Of a stretch of 64,000 nt of DNA, positions 37,698 through 45,797 are shown piece after piece (the stretch's first letter is position 1; the number at the start of each line of letters is the position of its first letter). A program made the translations under genes and the position numbers. The notes below the pieces were generated by a model, which saw nothing but the letters and a program-made list of their open reading frames with translations, was not told where the DNA came from and did not search any database. Source of the DNA: Caulobacter sp. 73W (GTDB taxonomy: Bacteria; Pseudomonadota; Alphaproteobacteria; Caulobacterales; Caulobacteraceae); NCBI RefSeq assembly GCF_041021955.1, contig NZ_CP158375.1, forward strand, positions 2,604,001 to 2,668,000, in the 5' to 3' direction.

Positions 37698-38593
37698 CCG
37701 CCCTGCGCGCGGGCGGGCTCGTCATCCTGCCCACCGAGACGGTCTACGGGCTCGCCGCCGACGCGGCGAATCCCATGGCCGTGGCCGCCATCTTCGAGGC
37801 CAAGGGCCGTCCGCGCTTCAACCCCCTGATCGCCCATGTCGCCGACCTGGCGACGGCGGAGACGATCGCCGTCTTCGACAACCGCGCCCGCAAGCTGGCC
37901 CAGGCCTTCTGGCCGGGACCCATGACCCTGGTCCTGCCGGTGCGCGACGCGGCGGCGGTTAGCGACTTGGCCCGCGCCGGGCTGGAGACGGTGGCGATCC
38001 GCGTGCCCGGCCATCCGCAGGCCCGCGCGCTTCTGGCGGCCTTCGGCGGCCCGGTGGTCGCGCCCAGCGCCAACCGCTCCGGCCGGCCCAGCCCGACGAC
38101 CTATGAGGACGCGGTCAGCGAGACGGGGGCTTCGGCCGCCGCCGCGCTGGACGGCGGGCCCTGTCAGGTCGGGCTGGAATCCACCGTGGTCTCCGTGCTG
38201 GACGGTGCGCCGCGACTGCTGCGCCCGGGCGCGGTGACCCGTTCCCAGATCGAGGCGCTGATCGGCCCGCTGGCGGAAGCGGCTGACGACGCCAAGCGAT
38301 CGCCAGGGCGTCTGGCCGTCCACTACGCCCCCGACGCGCCCGTCCGGATCAACGCCGAAGCGGCGGAGGAGGGCGAGGCCTATCTCGCCTTCGGTCCCCA
38401 TGCGGCGTGCGAGCGGGTGTTCAATCTCAGCTCATCGGGCGATCTAGCGGAGGCGGCGGCCAATCTGTTCGCCTTCCTGCGCGCCGCTGACCGGACCAGG
38501 CCCTCGGCCATCGCCGTCGCGCCGATCCCGGACGAGGGCCTGGGCGAGGCGATCAATGACCGCCTGCGCCGCGCCGCCGGGTTCGTCGGATGA
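37628..38593 (+). CDS. threonylcarbamoyl-AMP synthase (Sua5/YrdC family)
   Basis: This enzyme makes threonylcarbamoyl-AMP for the t6A modification of ANN-decoding tRNAs. At 321 residues it has both the catalytic YrdC domain (residues about 20-200: GLVILPTETVYGLAADA, KGRPRFNPLIAHV, APSANRSGRPSPT) and the C-terminal Sua5 domain (SPGRLAVHYAPDAP). The ATG at 37628 lies inside the preceding gene (70-base overlap) and is the only good start in the frame upstream of the YrdC domain. Its first 19 residues are not family-like. It overlaps the next gene by 4 bases. The family is essential in most bacteria. Confidence 0.92.
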   Translation: MDGDGRDSGQGEHQGRSDRDQAVAALRAGGLVILPTETVYGLAADAANPMAVAAIFEAKGRPRFNPLIAHVADLATAETIAVFDNRARKLAQAFWPGPMTLVLPVRDAAAVSDLARAGLETVAIRVPGHPQARALLAAFGGPVVAPSANRSGRPSPTTYEDAVSETGASAAAALDGGPCQVGLESTVVSVLDGAPRLLRPGAVTRSQIEALIGPLAEAADDAKRSPGRLAVHYAPDAPVRINAEAAEEGEAYLAFGPHAACERVFNLSSSGDLAEAAANLFAFLRAADRTRPSAIAVAPIPDEGLGEAINDRLRRAAGFVG

Positions 38594-39993
38594 CCGCGTC
38601 CGCTGAAGTCATCGACCGCCTGAAGGCGGCCTTGGGCGAGGGCGGCTGGAGCCAGGACCCCGACCGCTTGGCGCCCAAGCTGACTGAATGGCGCCGCCGC
38701 TGGTCCGGGACCACGCCGCTGCTGGCCCTTCCCGACACGACGGAGAAGGCCTCGGCCGTCGTGCGCATCTGCGCCGAGGCCGGCGTGGCGATCACGCCCC
38801 AGGGCGGCAACACCGGCCTGGTCGGCGGCCAGATTCCCCAGGGCGAGATCCTGCTGTCCACCGAGCGCCTGCGGGCCGTGCGCGACGCTGACGCCTTCGA
38901 CGACGCCCTGATCGTCGAGGCGGGGCTGACCCTGGCCGAGGCGCATGCAGCGGCGGCCAAGGTCGGGCGGCGCTTTCCGCTCAGCCTCGCCTCCGAGGGC
39001 ACGGCCACCATCGGCGGCCTGATCAGCACCAACGCCGGCGGGGTGCAGGTCCTGCGCTACGGGACCATGCGCGACCTGGTTCTGGGCGTCGAGACGGTGC
39101 TGCCCAACGGCGAGGTCTGGAACGGGCTGAAGCGCCTGCGCAAGGACAACACCGGCTATGACCTGAAGCACCTGCTGATCGGGGCGGAGGGGACCTTGGG
39201 CGTCATCACCGCCGCCAGCCTGAAGCTGTTCCCCATCCTGCCGTCGCGGGCCGTGGCCGTGATCGGCCTCGCCAGCCCGGCCGACGCCATCGCCCTGCTG
39301 GCCCGCGCCAAGGACGAGACGGGCGGGGCGCTGGAAGCGTTCGAACTGATGGGCCGCACCGGCGTGGCCCTGGCGGTCAAACACCTGCCCGCCGTGCGCG
39401 AGCCGCTGGCGCAGGCGCATCCCTGGTACGTGCTGATCGAGGCGGCCAGCGGCGAGCCTGGCGCGGCGGAGGCGGCGCTGGAGCGCCTGCTGGCGCGCGC
39501 CCTGGACGACGGCCTGATCGCCGACGCGGCCCTGGCCCAGAACGAGGCCCAGGCGGGCGCCTTCTGGAACCTGCGCGAAGGCCAGTCCGCCGCCCAGAAC
39601 CCGGAAGGGGCGTGCTGGAAGCACGACGTCTCAGTCCCCGTCTCCCAGATCGCCGCCTTCATGGCCGAGGCCGACGCGGCGGTTCAACAGGTGGCGCCGC
39701 GCGCGCGGGTGGTGGCGTTCGGCCACGTGGGCGACGGCAATGTCCACTACAACGTTCTGCGTCCCGTGGACGGGACCGACGCCGAGCACGACCAACTGCG
39801 CGGAGCCGGGGCGCTGGCGGTCCACGACATCGTCGCCCGCTATGACGGCTCCATCAGCGCCGAGCACGGCCTGGGCGTGATGAAGGTCGAAGAGGCCCTG
39901 CGCTACAAGTCCACGACGGAGGTCGCCGCCCAGCGCGCCGTGCGCGCGGCCCTGGATCCCCACAGGATCATGAACCCCCGGGTGTTGTTCTGA
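38590..39993 (+). CDS. FAD-linked 2-hydroxyacid dehydrogenase (GlcD / D-2-hydroxyglutarate type)
   Basis: This 467-residue flavoprotein oxidises a D-2-hydroxyacid. The FAD domain is marked by ITPQGGNTGLVGGQIP and NAGGVQVLRYGTMRDLVLG, and the C-terminal oxidase domain by FGHVGDGNVHYNVLRP and SISAEHGLGVMK. The most similar characterised relatives by motif are D-2-hydroxyglutarate and D-lactate dehydrogenases; the choice between them cannot be made by eye. The start overlaps the Sua5 stop (ATGA). The gene ends 28 bases before yaaA. Confidence 0.9.
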   Translation: MTASAEVIDRLKAALGEGGWSQDPDRLAPKLTEWRRRWSGTTPLLALPDTTEKASAVVRICAEAGVAITPQGGNTGLVGGQIPQGEILLSTERLRAVRDADAFDDALIVEAGLTLAEAHAAAAKVGRRFPLSLASEGTATIGGLISTNAGGVQVLRYGTMRDLVLGVETVLPNGEVWNGLKRLRKDNTGYDLKHLLIGAEGTLGVITAASLKLFPILPSRAVAVIGLASPADAIALLARAKDETGGALEAFELMGRTGVALAVKHLPAVREPLAQAHPWYVLIEAASGEPGAAEAALERLLARALDDGLIADAALAQNEAQAGAFWNLREGQSAAQNPEGACWKHDVSVPVSQIAAFMAEADAAVQQVAPRARVVAFGHVGDGNVHYNVLRPVDGTDAEHDQLRGAGALAVHDIVARYDGSISAEHGLGVMKVEEALRYKSTTEVAAQRAVRAALDPHRIMNPRVLF

Positions 39994-40020
39994 CCCCGGC
40001 TAGAGCTTAAGTCCCGCCCC

Positions 40021-40788
40021 ATGCTGATGGTCATCTCTCCCGCCAAGGCGCTGGATTTCACGCCTCCCGCGCAAACCCTGCCGCTCACCACCCCTGAGCT
40101 GAAGGGCGACATCGCCGAGCTGGCCAAGATCACCGCCAAGCTGACGGCGGCGGACCTGCGCCGGCTGATGCACATCTCCGAGAACCTGGCCAAGCTGAAC
40201 CACGAGCGGTTCCAGGCCTTCGACCCGGCGGTCGAGGACGGCCTGCAGGCGGCCTTCGCCTTCAACGGCGACGTCTATTCGGGGCTGGAGGCGCGCAACC
40301 TGGACAAGGCGGGCCTGACCTGGGCCCAGGAGCACCTGCGCATCCTGTCGGGCCTATACGGCGTGCTGCGTCCGCTCGACGCGATCCAGCCCTACCGCCT
40401 GGAGATGGGCACGCGGCTGAAGACCAAGCGCGGCGCCAGCCTCTACGACTTCTGGGGCGACCACATCGCCAACGCCCTGAACGCCGTGCTTGAAGGCCAC
40501 AAGGACAAGACCCTGGTGAACCTTGCCAGCCAGGAATATTTCGGCGCCGTCGACGCCAAGGCCCTGAAAGCTCCGGTGGTGACCTGCCACTTCAAAGAGG
40601 AGAAGGAGGGGACGCTGCGCATCCTCAGCTTCTACGCCAAGAAGGCGCGCGGCCGGATGGCCCGCTACGTTATCGACAACCGCATCGACCAGGTCGAGGG
40701 CCTGAAGGCGTTCGACCTGGACGGCTATGCCTTCCGCCGCGACCTGTCGACCGACGCCGACTGGATTTTCGCTCGCCCGCAGCCTTAA
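40021..40788 (+). CDS. yaaA: YaaA family peroxide-stress protein (UPF0246)
   Basis: This 255-residue protein carries the family N-terminus MLMVISPAKALDF and the helical segment LRRLMHISENLAKLN. Also present are HLRILSGLYGVLRPLDAIQPYR, NLASQEYFGAVD and FYAKKARGRMARYVI. In E. coli YaaA binds DNA and lowers intracellular free iron during peroxide stress. Here it stands after a redox gene and before bdhA on the same strand. A palindrome overlaps its stop codon and belongs to the bdhA promoter region. Confidence 0.94.
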   Translation: MLMVISPAKALDFTPPAQTLPLTTPELKGDIAELAKITAKLTAADLRRLMHISENLAKLNHERFQAFDPAVEDGLQAAFAFNGDVYSGLEARNLDKAGLTWAQEHLRILSGLYGVLRPLDAIQPYRLEMGTRLKTKRGASLYDFWGDHIANALNAVLEGHKDKTLVNLASQEYFGAVDAKALKAPVVTCHFKEEKEGTLRILSFYAKKARGRMARYVIDNRIDQVEGLKAFDLDGYAFRRDLSTDADWIFARPQP

Positions 40789-40789
40789 A

Positions 40790-40805
40790 TTCATCTAGCG
40801 GTGAA
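40790..40805. promoter_or_regulatory. TTCATC-N4-GGTGAA palindrome upstream of bdhA
   Basis: The site reads TTCATC, four bases, GGTGAA, and lies in a longer symmetric stretch AATTCA...TGAATT (40788-40807). It resembles the 16-base palindrome downstream of tetR at 48011-48026 in 12 of 16 positions, with the same half-sites. It lies just after the yaaA stop, about 75 bases before bdhA. It may be an operator for the TetR regulator of this window or a close paralogue. Confidence 0.4.
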
Positions 40806-40841
40806 TTAAAGCGGACTCGCCGCTGGCGTGCGGCTGGCCTA

Positions 40842-40853
40842 TGCTGCGCTGCA
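40842..40853. promoter_or_regulatory. PhaR-like TGC-rich site upstream of bdhA
   Basis: TGC-T-GCGC-T-GCA, followed by ACAAAAAG, lies about 26 bases before the bdhA ATG. TGC-rich two-fold sites of this kind are bound by PhaR, the polyhydroxybutyrate sensor-repressor, in other Alphaproteobacteria. The downstream gene is a 3-hydroxybutyrate dehydrogenase, which fits. No phaR is in the window. Confidence 0.4.
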
Positions 40854-40878
40854 ACAAAAAGATTGTGGAGCGTAGGGG

Positions 40879-41676
40879 ATGAGCGTGGATTTCGGTCTGA
40901 AGGGCCAGGCGGCCCTCATCACGGGCTCGACCAGCGGCATCGGCCACGCCATGGCCGAGGCGCTCGCCGCCCAGGGCGTGGACGTGGTGCTCAACGGCCT
41001 GGGTGACCCGGTCGCCATCGAGACCACCCGATCCAAGCTCGAGGACCAGTACGGCGTTCGCGTCGTCTATCACGGCGCCGACATGACCAAGCCCGGCGAG
41101 ATCGCCGAGATGGTCGCCTTCGCCAAGGCCGAGTTCGGCCGCTTGGACATCCTGGTCAACAACGCCGGCATCCAGCACGTGGCCCCGGTCGACGAGTTCC
41201 CGCTGGAGAAGTGGGACCAGATCATCGCCATCAACCTGTCCTCAGCCTTCCACGGCACGCGCGCCGCCCTGCCGATCATGAAGGCCCAGGGTCGTGGCCG
41301 CATCGTCAACCTGGCCAGCGCCCACGCCCTGGTCGCCTCGCCGTTCAAGTCGGCCTATGTGGCCGCCAAGCACGGGGTGCTGGGCCTGACCAAGACCGTG
41401 GCTCTGGAAGTCGCCCAGGCGAACATCACCTGCAACGCCATCTGCCCCGGCTATGTGAAGACCCCCATCGTCGAGGGGCAGATCAAGGACCAGGCAAAGG
41501 CCCGCGGCATCAGCGAGGAAGAGGTCCTGAAGAACGTCATCCTCGCCGCCCAGCCGACCAAGCGCTTCGTGACGGTCGAGGAGATTTCGGGCCTGCTGCT
41601 CTATCTGGTGTCCGACGCCGGGGCGTCGGTGAACGGCACGGCCCTGACGGTCGACGGCGGCTGGACCGCGCAATAG
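40879..41676 (+). CDS. bdhA: 3-hydroxybutyrate dehydrogenase (SDR)
   Basis: This 265-residue SDR interconverts D-3-hydroxybutyrate and acetoacetate in polyhydroxybutyrate turnover. The nucleotide loop is ITGSTSGIGHAMAEALAAQG, followed by VVLNGLGD, typical of this subfamily. NNAGIQHVAPVDEFPLEKWD and the catalytic YVAAKHGVLGLTK are intact, and the C-terminus has SGLLLYLVSD and TVDGGWTAQ. A PhaR-like site and another palindrome lie upstream. The next gene, a patatin-like lipase, starts 12 bases downstream, which fits a polyester-degradation operon. Confidence 0.9.
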   Translation: MSVDFGLKGQAALITGSTSGIGHAMAEALAAQGVDVVLNGLGDPVAIETTRSKLEDQYGVRVVYHGADMTKPGEIAEMVAFAKAEFGRLDILVNNAGIQHVAPVDEFPLEKWDQIIAINLSSAFHGTRAALPIMKAQGRGRIVNLASAHALVASPFKSAYVAAKHGVLGLTKTVALEVAQANITCNAICPGYVKTPIVEGQIKDQAKARGISEEEVLKNVILAAQPTKRFVTVEEISGLLLYLVSDAGASVNGTALTVDGGWTAQ

Positions 41677-41687
41677 GAGAAGAGGAC

Positions 41688-42734
41688 ATGCTGGGCGTCC
41701 GCAAGAAGTCGGGGCCCAAGCCCATCAGTCTCGCCCTCCAGGGCGGCGGCTCCCACGGCGCCTTCGCCTGGGGCGTCATCGACCGCCTGCTGGAGGAGGA
41801 GGGCCTGGAGATCCAGGCCGTGACCGCCGCCTCCGCCGGGGCCATGAACGCGGTGGCTATGACCGCCGGCCTGATCGAGAACGGCCGCGAGGGGGCGAAG
41901 GCCAAGCTGGCCGATTTCTGGAGAAAGGTGAACCAGGCGGGCGGCCGCAACGTCTTCGGCAACTCCAGCGTCTGGAACGCGGCGCTCAGCCCCGACTGGA
42001 TCAAGAACACTCCGGGCTGGCGGCTGGCCGAGACCTTCGCTCTGTCGCTCAGCCCCTACGACTTCAATCCCTTCAACCTGAACCCGCTGCACGACGCGCT
42101 GGAGCGGGTGGTGGACTTCGAAGTCCTGCGCGAGCGCTCGCCCGTGGCGCTGTACATCTCGGCGACCGAAGTGCGGACCAGCCAGGCGAAAATCTTCCGC
42201 GAGCACGAGCTGTCGGTGAAGCACGTCATGGCCTCGGCCTGCCTGCCGCATCTGTTCCACGCGGTGGAGATCGACGGCGAGCCCTACTGGGACGGCGGCT
42301 ATCTGGCCAATCCGGGCCTGTGGCCGCTGTTTTACGACAAGACGCCGGACGACGTGCTGGTGGTCACCCTCAATCCCTTCGTCCGCAAGGAGGCGCCGCG
42401 CACGCCGGGGGATATCGTCGACCGCCTGAACGAGATCACCTTCAACGCCTCGCTCGCCGCCGAACTGCGCGCCATCGGCATGCTGCAGAAGCTGCTGGAA
42501 GAGGGCTTGCTGAAGGACGCCGCCAAAGGGCGTTATAGGCGCATGCTGCTTCACTCCATCGCCGCCGACGGCCACCTGGACGACCTGTCCCTGTCGACCA
42601 AGTTCAACACTGAGTGGGGCTTCCTCACCGACCTGAAAGAGCGCGGGCGCAAGGCCGCCGAGGAATGGCTGGGATCGTGCCTTGGCCATGTGGGCGAGCG
42701 CGCGACCCTCGACATCGCCTCGGTGGCGGCGTGA
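41688..42734 (+). CDS. patatin-like phospholipase / esterase
   Basis: This 348-residue hydrolase has the oxyanion motif LQGGGSHGAFAWGVID and the nucleophile serine in TAASAGAMNAVAM. The classical GxSxG has Ala in the first position (ASAG). The second catalytic residue lies in YWDGGYLANPGLWPL (DGG). The ATG at 41688 has GGAGAAGAGG upstream. It follows bdhA by 12 bases in the same transcript, so a substrate in polyhydroxybutyrate or lipid metabolism is likely. The name of the substrate is an inference. The end overlaps the NUDIX gene by 4 bases (GTGA). Confidence 0.87.
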   Translation: MLGVRKKSGPKPISLALQGGGSHGAFAWGVIDRLLEEEGLEIQAVTAASAGAMNAVAMTAGLIENGREGAKAKLADFWRKVNQAGGRNVFGNSSVWNAALSPDWIKNTPGWRLAETFALSLSPYDFNPFNLNPLHDALERVVDFEVLRERSPVALYISATEVRTSQAKIFREHELSVKHVMASACLPHLFHAVEIDGEPYWDGGYLANPGLWPLFYDKTPDDVLVVTLNPFVRKEAPRTPGDIVDRLNEITFNASLAAELRAIGMLQKLLEEGLLKDAAKGRYRRMLLHSIAADGHLDDLSLSTKFNTEWGFLTDLKERGRKAAEEWLGSCLGHVGERATLDIASVAA

Positions 42735-43150
42735 GCGGTCCCGTCTCCACGGCTGGCGTGGTCTGCTTTCGCGGCGACGAGGTGCTGCTGATCAAGCGCG
42801 GCAAGCCGCCCCGCCTGGGCCAATGGAGCATCCCCGGCGGCCGCATCGAATGGGGCGAGGCCGCCATCGCCGCCGCCCGCCGTGAGCTGATGGAAGAGAC
42901 CAGCGTCGAGGCCGAAATCCTGGCCCTGGTCGATGTAGTGGACGGTGTCTTCGTCGGCGACGACGGCCAGGTCGAGCGCCACTACGTGATGATCGACTAC
43001 GCCGCGCGCTGGGTCTCGGGCGAGCCCGCAGCTGGCGATGACGCCGCCGACGCGCGGTTCGTGCCGATGGCCCAGGTGGACGCCATGGTCGAGTGGCCGG
43101 AGACCCGCCGGGTGATCCATGAAGCCTGGGCGCGTTTCGGCGACGCTTGA
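42731..43150 (+). CDS. NUDIX hydrolase
   Basis: This 139-residue enzyme hydrolyses a nucleoside diphosphate derivative. The NUDIX box is GGRIEWGEAAIAAARRELME, then ETSVEAEI, matching GX5EX7REUXEEXGU except that the final Gly is Thr. The N-terminus VSTAGVVCFRGDEVLLIKRG is typical of the ADP-ribose pyrophosphatase or MutT-like groups. The GTG start overlaps the patatin stop. It is followed by an SDR gene on the same strand after 55 bases. The substrate cannot be assigned. Confidence 0.88.
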   Translation: MSGPVSTAGVVCFRGDEVLLIKRGKPPRLGQWSIPGGRIEWGEAAIAAARRELMEETSVEAEILALVDVVDGVFVGDDGQVERHYVMIDYAARWVSGEPAAGDDAADARFVPMAQVDAMVEWPETRRVIHEAWARFGDA

Positions 43151-43205
43151 CCGCCTCCGCGTCAACTGGGTCTGCTGTCCTCAACGAGAAAACGAGGAGC
43201 GACCC

Positions 43206-43988
43206 ATGGCCTACAAACCCTTCGACCTGAGCGGCAAGGTCGCCCTGGTGACCGGCGGCAATCGCGGCATCGGCTTTGGCATGGCGCAGGCCCTCGCCCA
43301 GGCCGGCGCGGACATCATCATCTGGGGCTCCAACGCCGAGCGTAACCTGGAGGCCGAGGGCAAGCTGAACACCCTGGGCGTTCGGGTACTGGCGCAGAAG
43401 GTGGACGTCTCGGACGAGGCGCAGGTGAAGGCCGCCATGGCCGAGGCGGCGGCCAGCATGGGCCGCATCGACAGCGTCTTCGCCAACGCCGGGGTCGGCT
43501 ATGGCGCGCCGTCCTTCGTGGACATGACCACCGAGACCTATCGCAAGGTGCTGGCCGTCAATCTGGACGGCGTGTTCTTCACCTTCCGCGAGGCGTGCCG
43601 CCACATGGTCGAGCGGGCCAAGGCCGGCGACCCGGGCGGCTCCATCGTCGGCATCGCCTCCCTCGCCGCCATCGAGGGCGCGGCGCGAAACGAGGCCTAC
43701 GCCGCCACCAAGGGGGCGGTGATCTCGATGATGAAGTCGGTGGCGGTGGAGCACGCCCGCTGGGGCGTCCGCGCCAACGCCATCCTGCCCGGCTGGATCG
43801 CCACGGACATGACCGCCGGCGCCCAGGCGGCCCCCGCCTTCGCCGAGAAGGTCATCCCCCGCGTTCCCGCCCGCCGCTGGGGCGAGCCGGCTGACTTCGG
43901 CGGCATAGCGGTCTATCTGGCCTCGGACGCCAGCGCCTATCACTCCGGCGACACCCTGGTGATCGACGGCGGTTACTCGATCTTCTGA
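43206..43988 (+). CDS. short-chain dehydrogenase/reductase
   Basis: This 260-residue classical SDR has the cofactor motif VTGGNRGIGFGMAQALA and NAGVGYGAPSFVDM. The catalytic Ser is in GIASLAAIEG and the Tyr/Lys in YAATKGAVISM, with the C-terminus LVIDGGYSIF. The ATG at 43206 has GAGGAG upstream. It resembles the 3-oxoacyl-ACP reductase and glucose-dehydrogenase-like groups, but the substrate is not clear. The gene is probably the last of the bdhA transcript. Confidence 0.88.
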   Translation: MAYKPFDLSGKVALVTGGNRGIGFGMAQALAQAGADIIIWGSNAERNLEAEGKLNTLGVRVLAQKVDVSDEAQVKAAMAEAAASMGRIDSVFANAGVGYGAPSFVDMTTETYRKVLAVNLDGVFFTFREACRHMVERAKAGDPGGSIVGIASLAAIEGAARNEAYAATKGAVISMMKSVAVEHARWGVRANAILPGWIATDMTAGAQAAPAFAEKVIPRVPARRWGEPADFGGIAVYLASDASAYHSGDTLVIDGGYSIF

Positions 43989-44074
43989 GGCGCTTGCCGG
44001 AACGCCGTTCTCGTGAGACGCTTTTGTGATGCGACCCTGCCCGTCAGAGGCGGGGCGCTGGAGGAACGAACGGA

Positions 44075-44185
44075 ATGCCGCCGCAGGATATCGCGGGCGT
44101 TGCGGGATCGCGCAGCTTCTGGGCTGCGCTCCTGATGGGGCTGACGGCCCTCACCGCCTGCTTCTGGACGCCCGAACAGCGCTGA
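44075..44185 (+). CDS. putative small lipoprotein
   Basis: An ATG at 44075 preceded by GGAGG (44060-44064) opens a 36-codon frame. The peptide MPPQDIAGVAGSRSFWAALL continues into a hydrophobic run and ends MGLTALTAC, then FWTPEQR. LTAC is a fair lipobox, so the mature form would be an 8-residue acylated peptide. A GC hairpin (GGCCGCC-gcc-GGCGGCC, 44210-44226) follows. Such mini-lipoproteins are easily missed. Without conservation data, chance cannot be excluded. Confidence 0.4.
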   Translation: MPPQDIAGVAGSRSFWAALLMGLTALTACFWTPEQR

Positions 44186-44259
44186 GCTGACGTCGGGTCA
44201 CCATTGCGGGGCCGCCGCCGGCGGCCTCATGCTCCCGGAAAACACCGGGAGGACGGCTC

Positions 44260-45252
44260 ATGACCCTGCGCACGCCGCTTTGCGATCTTCTTCAGATCGA
44301 GCATCCGATCCTGCTCGCCGGCATGGGCGGCGTCTCCTATGCGGAACTGGCGGCGGCGGTCTCCAACGCCGGCGGCTACGGCGTGCTGGGCATGGCCGGG
44401 ACCTCGCCCGACTTCATCGCCGGCCAGATGCGCCGGGTGCGCGAGCTGACCGACAAGCCGTTCGGCGTCGATCTGCTGGCCGCCACGCCCGACGCCCTGA
44501 CCGCCAGCGTCGAGGTCATCATCGCCGGCGGCGCGTCCAGCTTCGTCGCCGGGCTCGGCGTGCCGGCATCGATCATCGCCCGCCTCAAGGACGCGGGCCT
44601 GAAGGTCATGGTCGTCTGCGGGGCCGTGAAGCACGCGGTGAAGGCCCAGGCCGCCGGCTGCGACGCCGTCATCTGCCAGGGCGGGGAGGGCGGTGGTCAC
44701 ACCGGCTTGGTTGGCACGCTGCCGCTGGTCGCCCAGGCCGTGGAGGCGGTCGACATTCCGGTGATCGCGGCGGGCGGTCTTTATGATGGGCGCGGGCTGG
44801 CGGCATCCTTGGCTCTCGGCGCCCAGGGCGTCTGGATGGGGACCCGCTTCATCGCCTCGGACGAGGCGCATTCGGGTGCGGTCTATCGCCAGGCGATCGT
44901 CGATGCGGCGGACGAGGACACGGTCCGCACGCGCAGCTATTCGGGCAAGCCGATGCGGGTGCTGAAGAACCCCTATGTCGAGGATTGGGAGCAGCGCCCC
45001 GCCGACATCCAGCCCTTTCCCCAGCAGGCCATCCACTCCATCCAGAACGGCGTCATGGGCGGCATCGGCGGCCAGATCGACGGGCTCGATCTCGACCGTT
45101 CCTGTCTGGCCATGGGGCAGTCCGCCGGCGGCGTTCGCAAGGTCCTCCCGGCCGGCGAGATCGTCCGCAACCTGATGGCCGAGGCCGTCGTCGCCATCGA
45201 CCGGGTCGCCGCCTTGCGGGCCGATGGTCAAGCTTCTACCAAAGTCGGATGA
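44260..45252 (+). CDS. nitronate monooxygenase family protein
   Basis: This 330-residue FMN-dependent TIM-barrel enzyme oxidises nitronates such as propionate-3-nitronate, or acts as a related flavoprotein. Family segments are TPLCDLLQIEHPILLAGMGG at the N-terminus, the flavin-binding GEGGGHTGLVGT near residue 148, and IPVIAAGGLYDGRGLAASLALGAQGVWMGTRF. The C-terminal extension IGGQIDGLDLDRSCLAMGQ is normal for the class. It overlaps the following acetyltransferase by 4 bases (ATGA). The endogenous substrate is unknown. Confidence 0.9.
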   Translation: MTLRTPLCDLLQIEHPILLAGMGGVSYAELAAAVSNAGGYGVLGMAGTSPDFIAGQMRRVRELTDKPFGVDLLAATPDALTASVEVIIAGGASSFVAGLGVPASIIARLKDAGLKVMVVCGAVKHAVKAQAAGCDAVICQGGEGGGHTGLVGTLPLVAQAVEAVDIPVIAAGGLYDGRGLAASLALGAQGVWMGTRFIASDEAHSGAVYRQAIVDAADEDTVRTRSYSGKPMRVLKNPYVEDWEQRPADIQPFPQQAIHSIQNGVMGGIGGQIDGLDLDRSCLAMGQSAGGVRKVLPAGEIVRNLMAEAVVAIDRVAALRADGQASTKVG

Positions 45253-45797
45253 GCTTCGATCCGAACCTGACCCTGGAAACCGAACGCCTCATCCTGCGTC
45301 TGCCGCGGGCGGAGGATCTGGACCCCTGGTCGGCCATGATGGCGGACGAGGAGACGGCGCGCTTCATCGGCGGCGCCATGGGACGGGAACAGACCTGGCG
45401 CGTCATGGCGGTGGTCTCCGGGTCGTGGATGCTGCAGGGCTTCTCCATGTTCTCGGTGATCGAGAAATCGACGGGCCGCTGGGTCGGCCGGATTGGGCCA
45501 TGGCGCCCAGAGGGGTGGCCGGGTCTCGAGATCGGCTGGGGCCTGTCGCGTCGTTCGTGGGGCAAAGGTTATGCCGTGGAGGCCGCGGCCGCCTGCATGG
45601 ATTTCGCGGTGGATGTGCTCGGCTGGACCGACATCATCCACACCATTGATCCCGAAAATGTCGGCTCGCAGAAGGTGGCGCAGCGCTTGGGCTCCGCCAA
45701 TCGGGGCGCGACACGGCTGCCGCCGCCGCTGGACGGCTATAACGTGGAGGCCTGGGGCCAGACCGCCGATGAATGGCGGGCGCGCCGCGAGGGCTAG
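45249..45797 (+). CDS. GNAT acetyltransferase (RimJ/RimL-like)
   Basis: This 182-residue protein starts LTLETERLILRLPRAEDLDP, the signature opening of this acetyltransferase group. The acetyl-CoA region is EIGWGLSRRSWGKGYAVEAA, and IIHTIDPENVGSQKVAQRLG follows. The start overlaps the nitronate monooxygenase stop (ATGA), so both are made together. Its 3' end overlaps the opposing regulator gene by 4 bases. The acceptor is unknown. Confidence 0.88.
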   Translation: MSFDPNLTLETERLILRLPRAEDLDPWSAMMADEETARFIGGAMGREQTWRVMAVVSGSWMLQGFSMFSVIEKSTGRWVGRIGPWRPEGWPGLEIGWGLSRRSWGKGYAVEAAAACMDFAVDVLGWTDIIHTIDPENVGSQKVAQRLGSANRGATRLPPPLDGYNVEAWGQTADEWRARREG

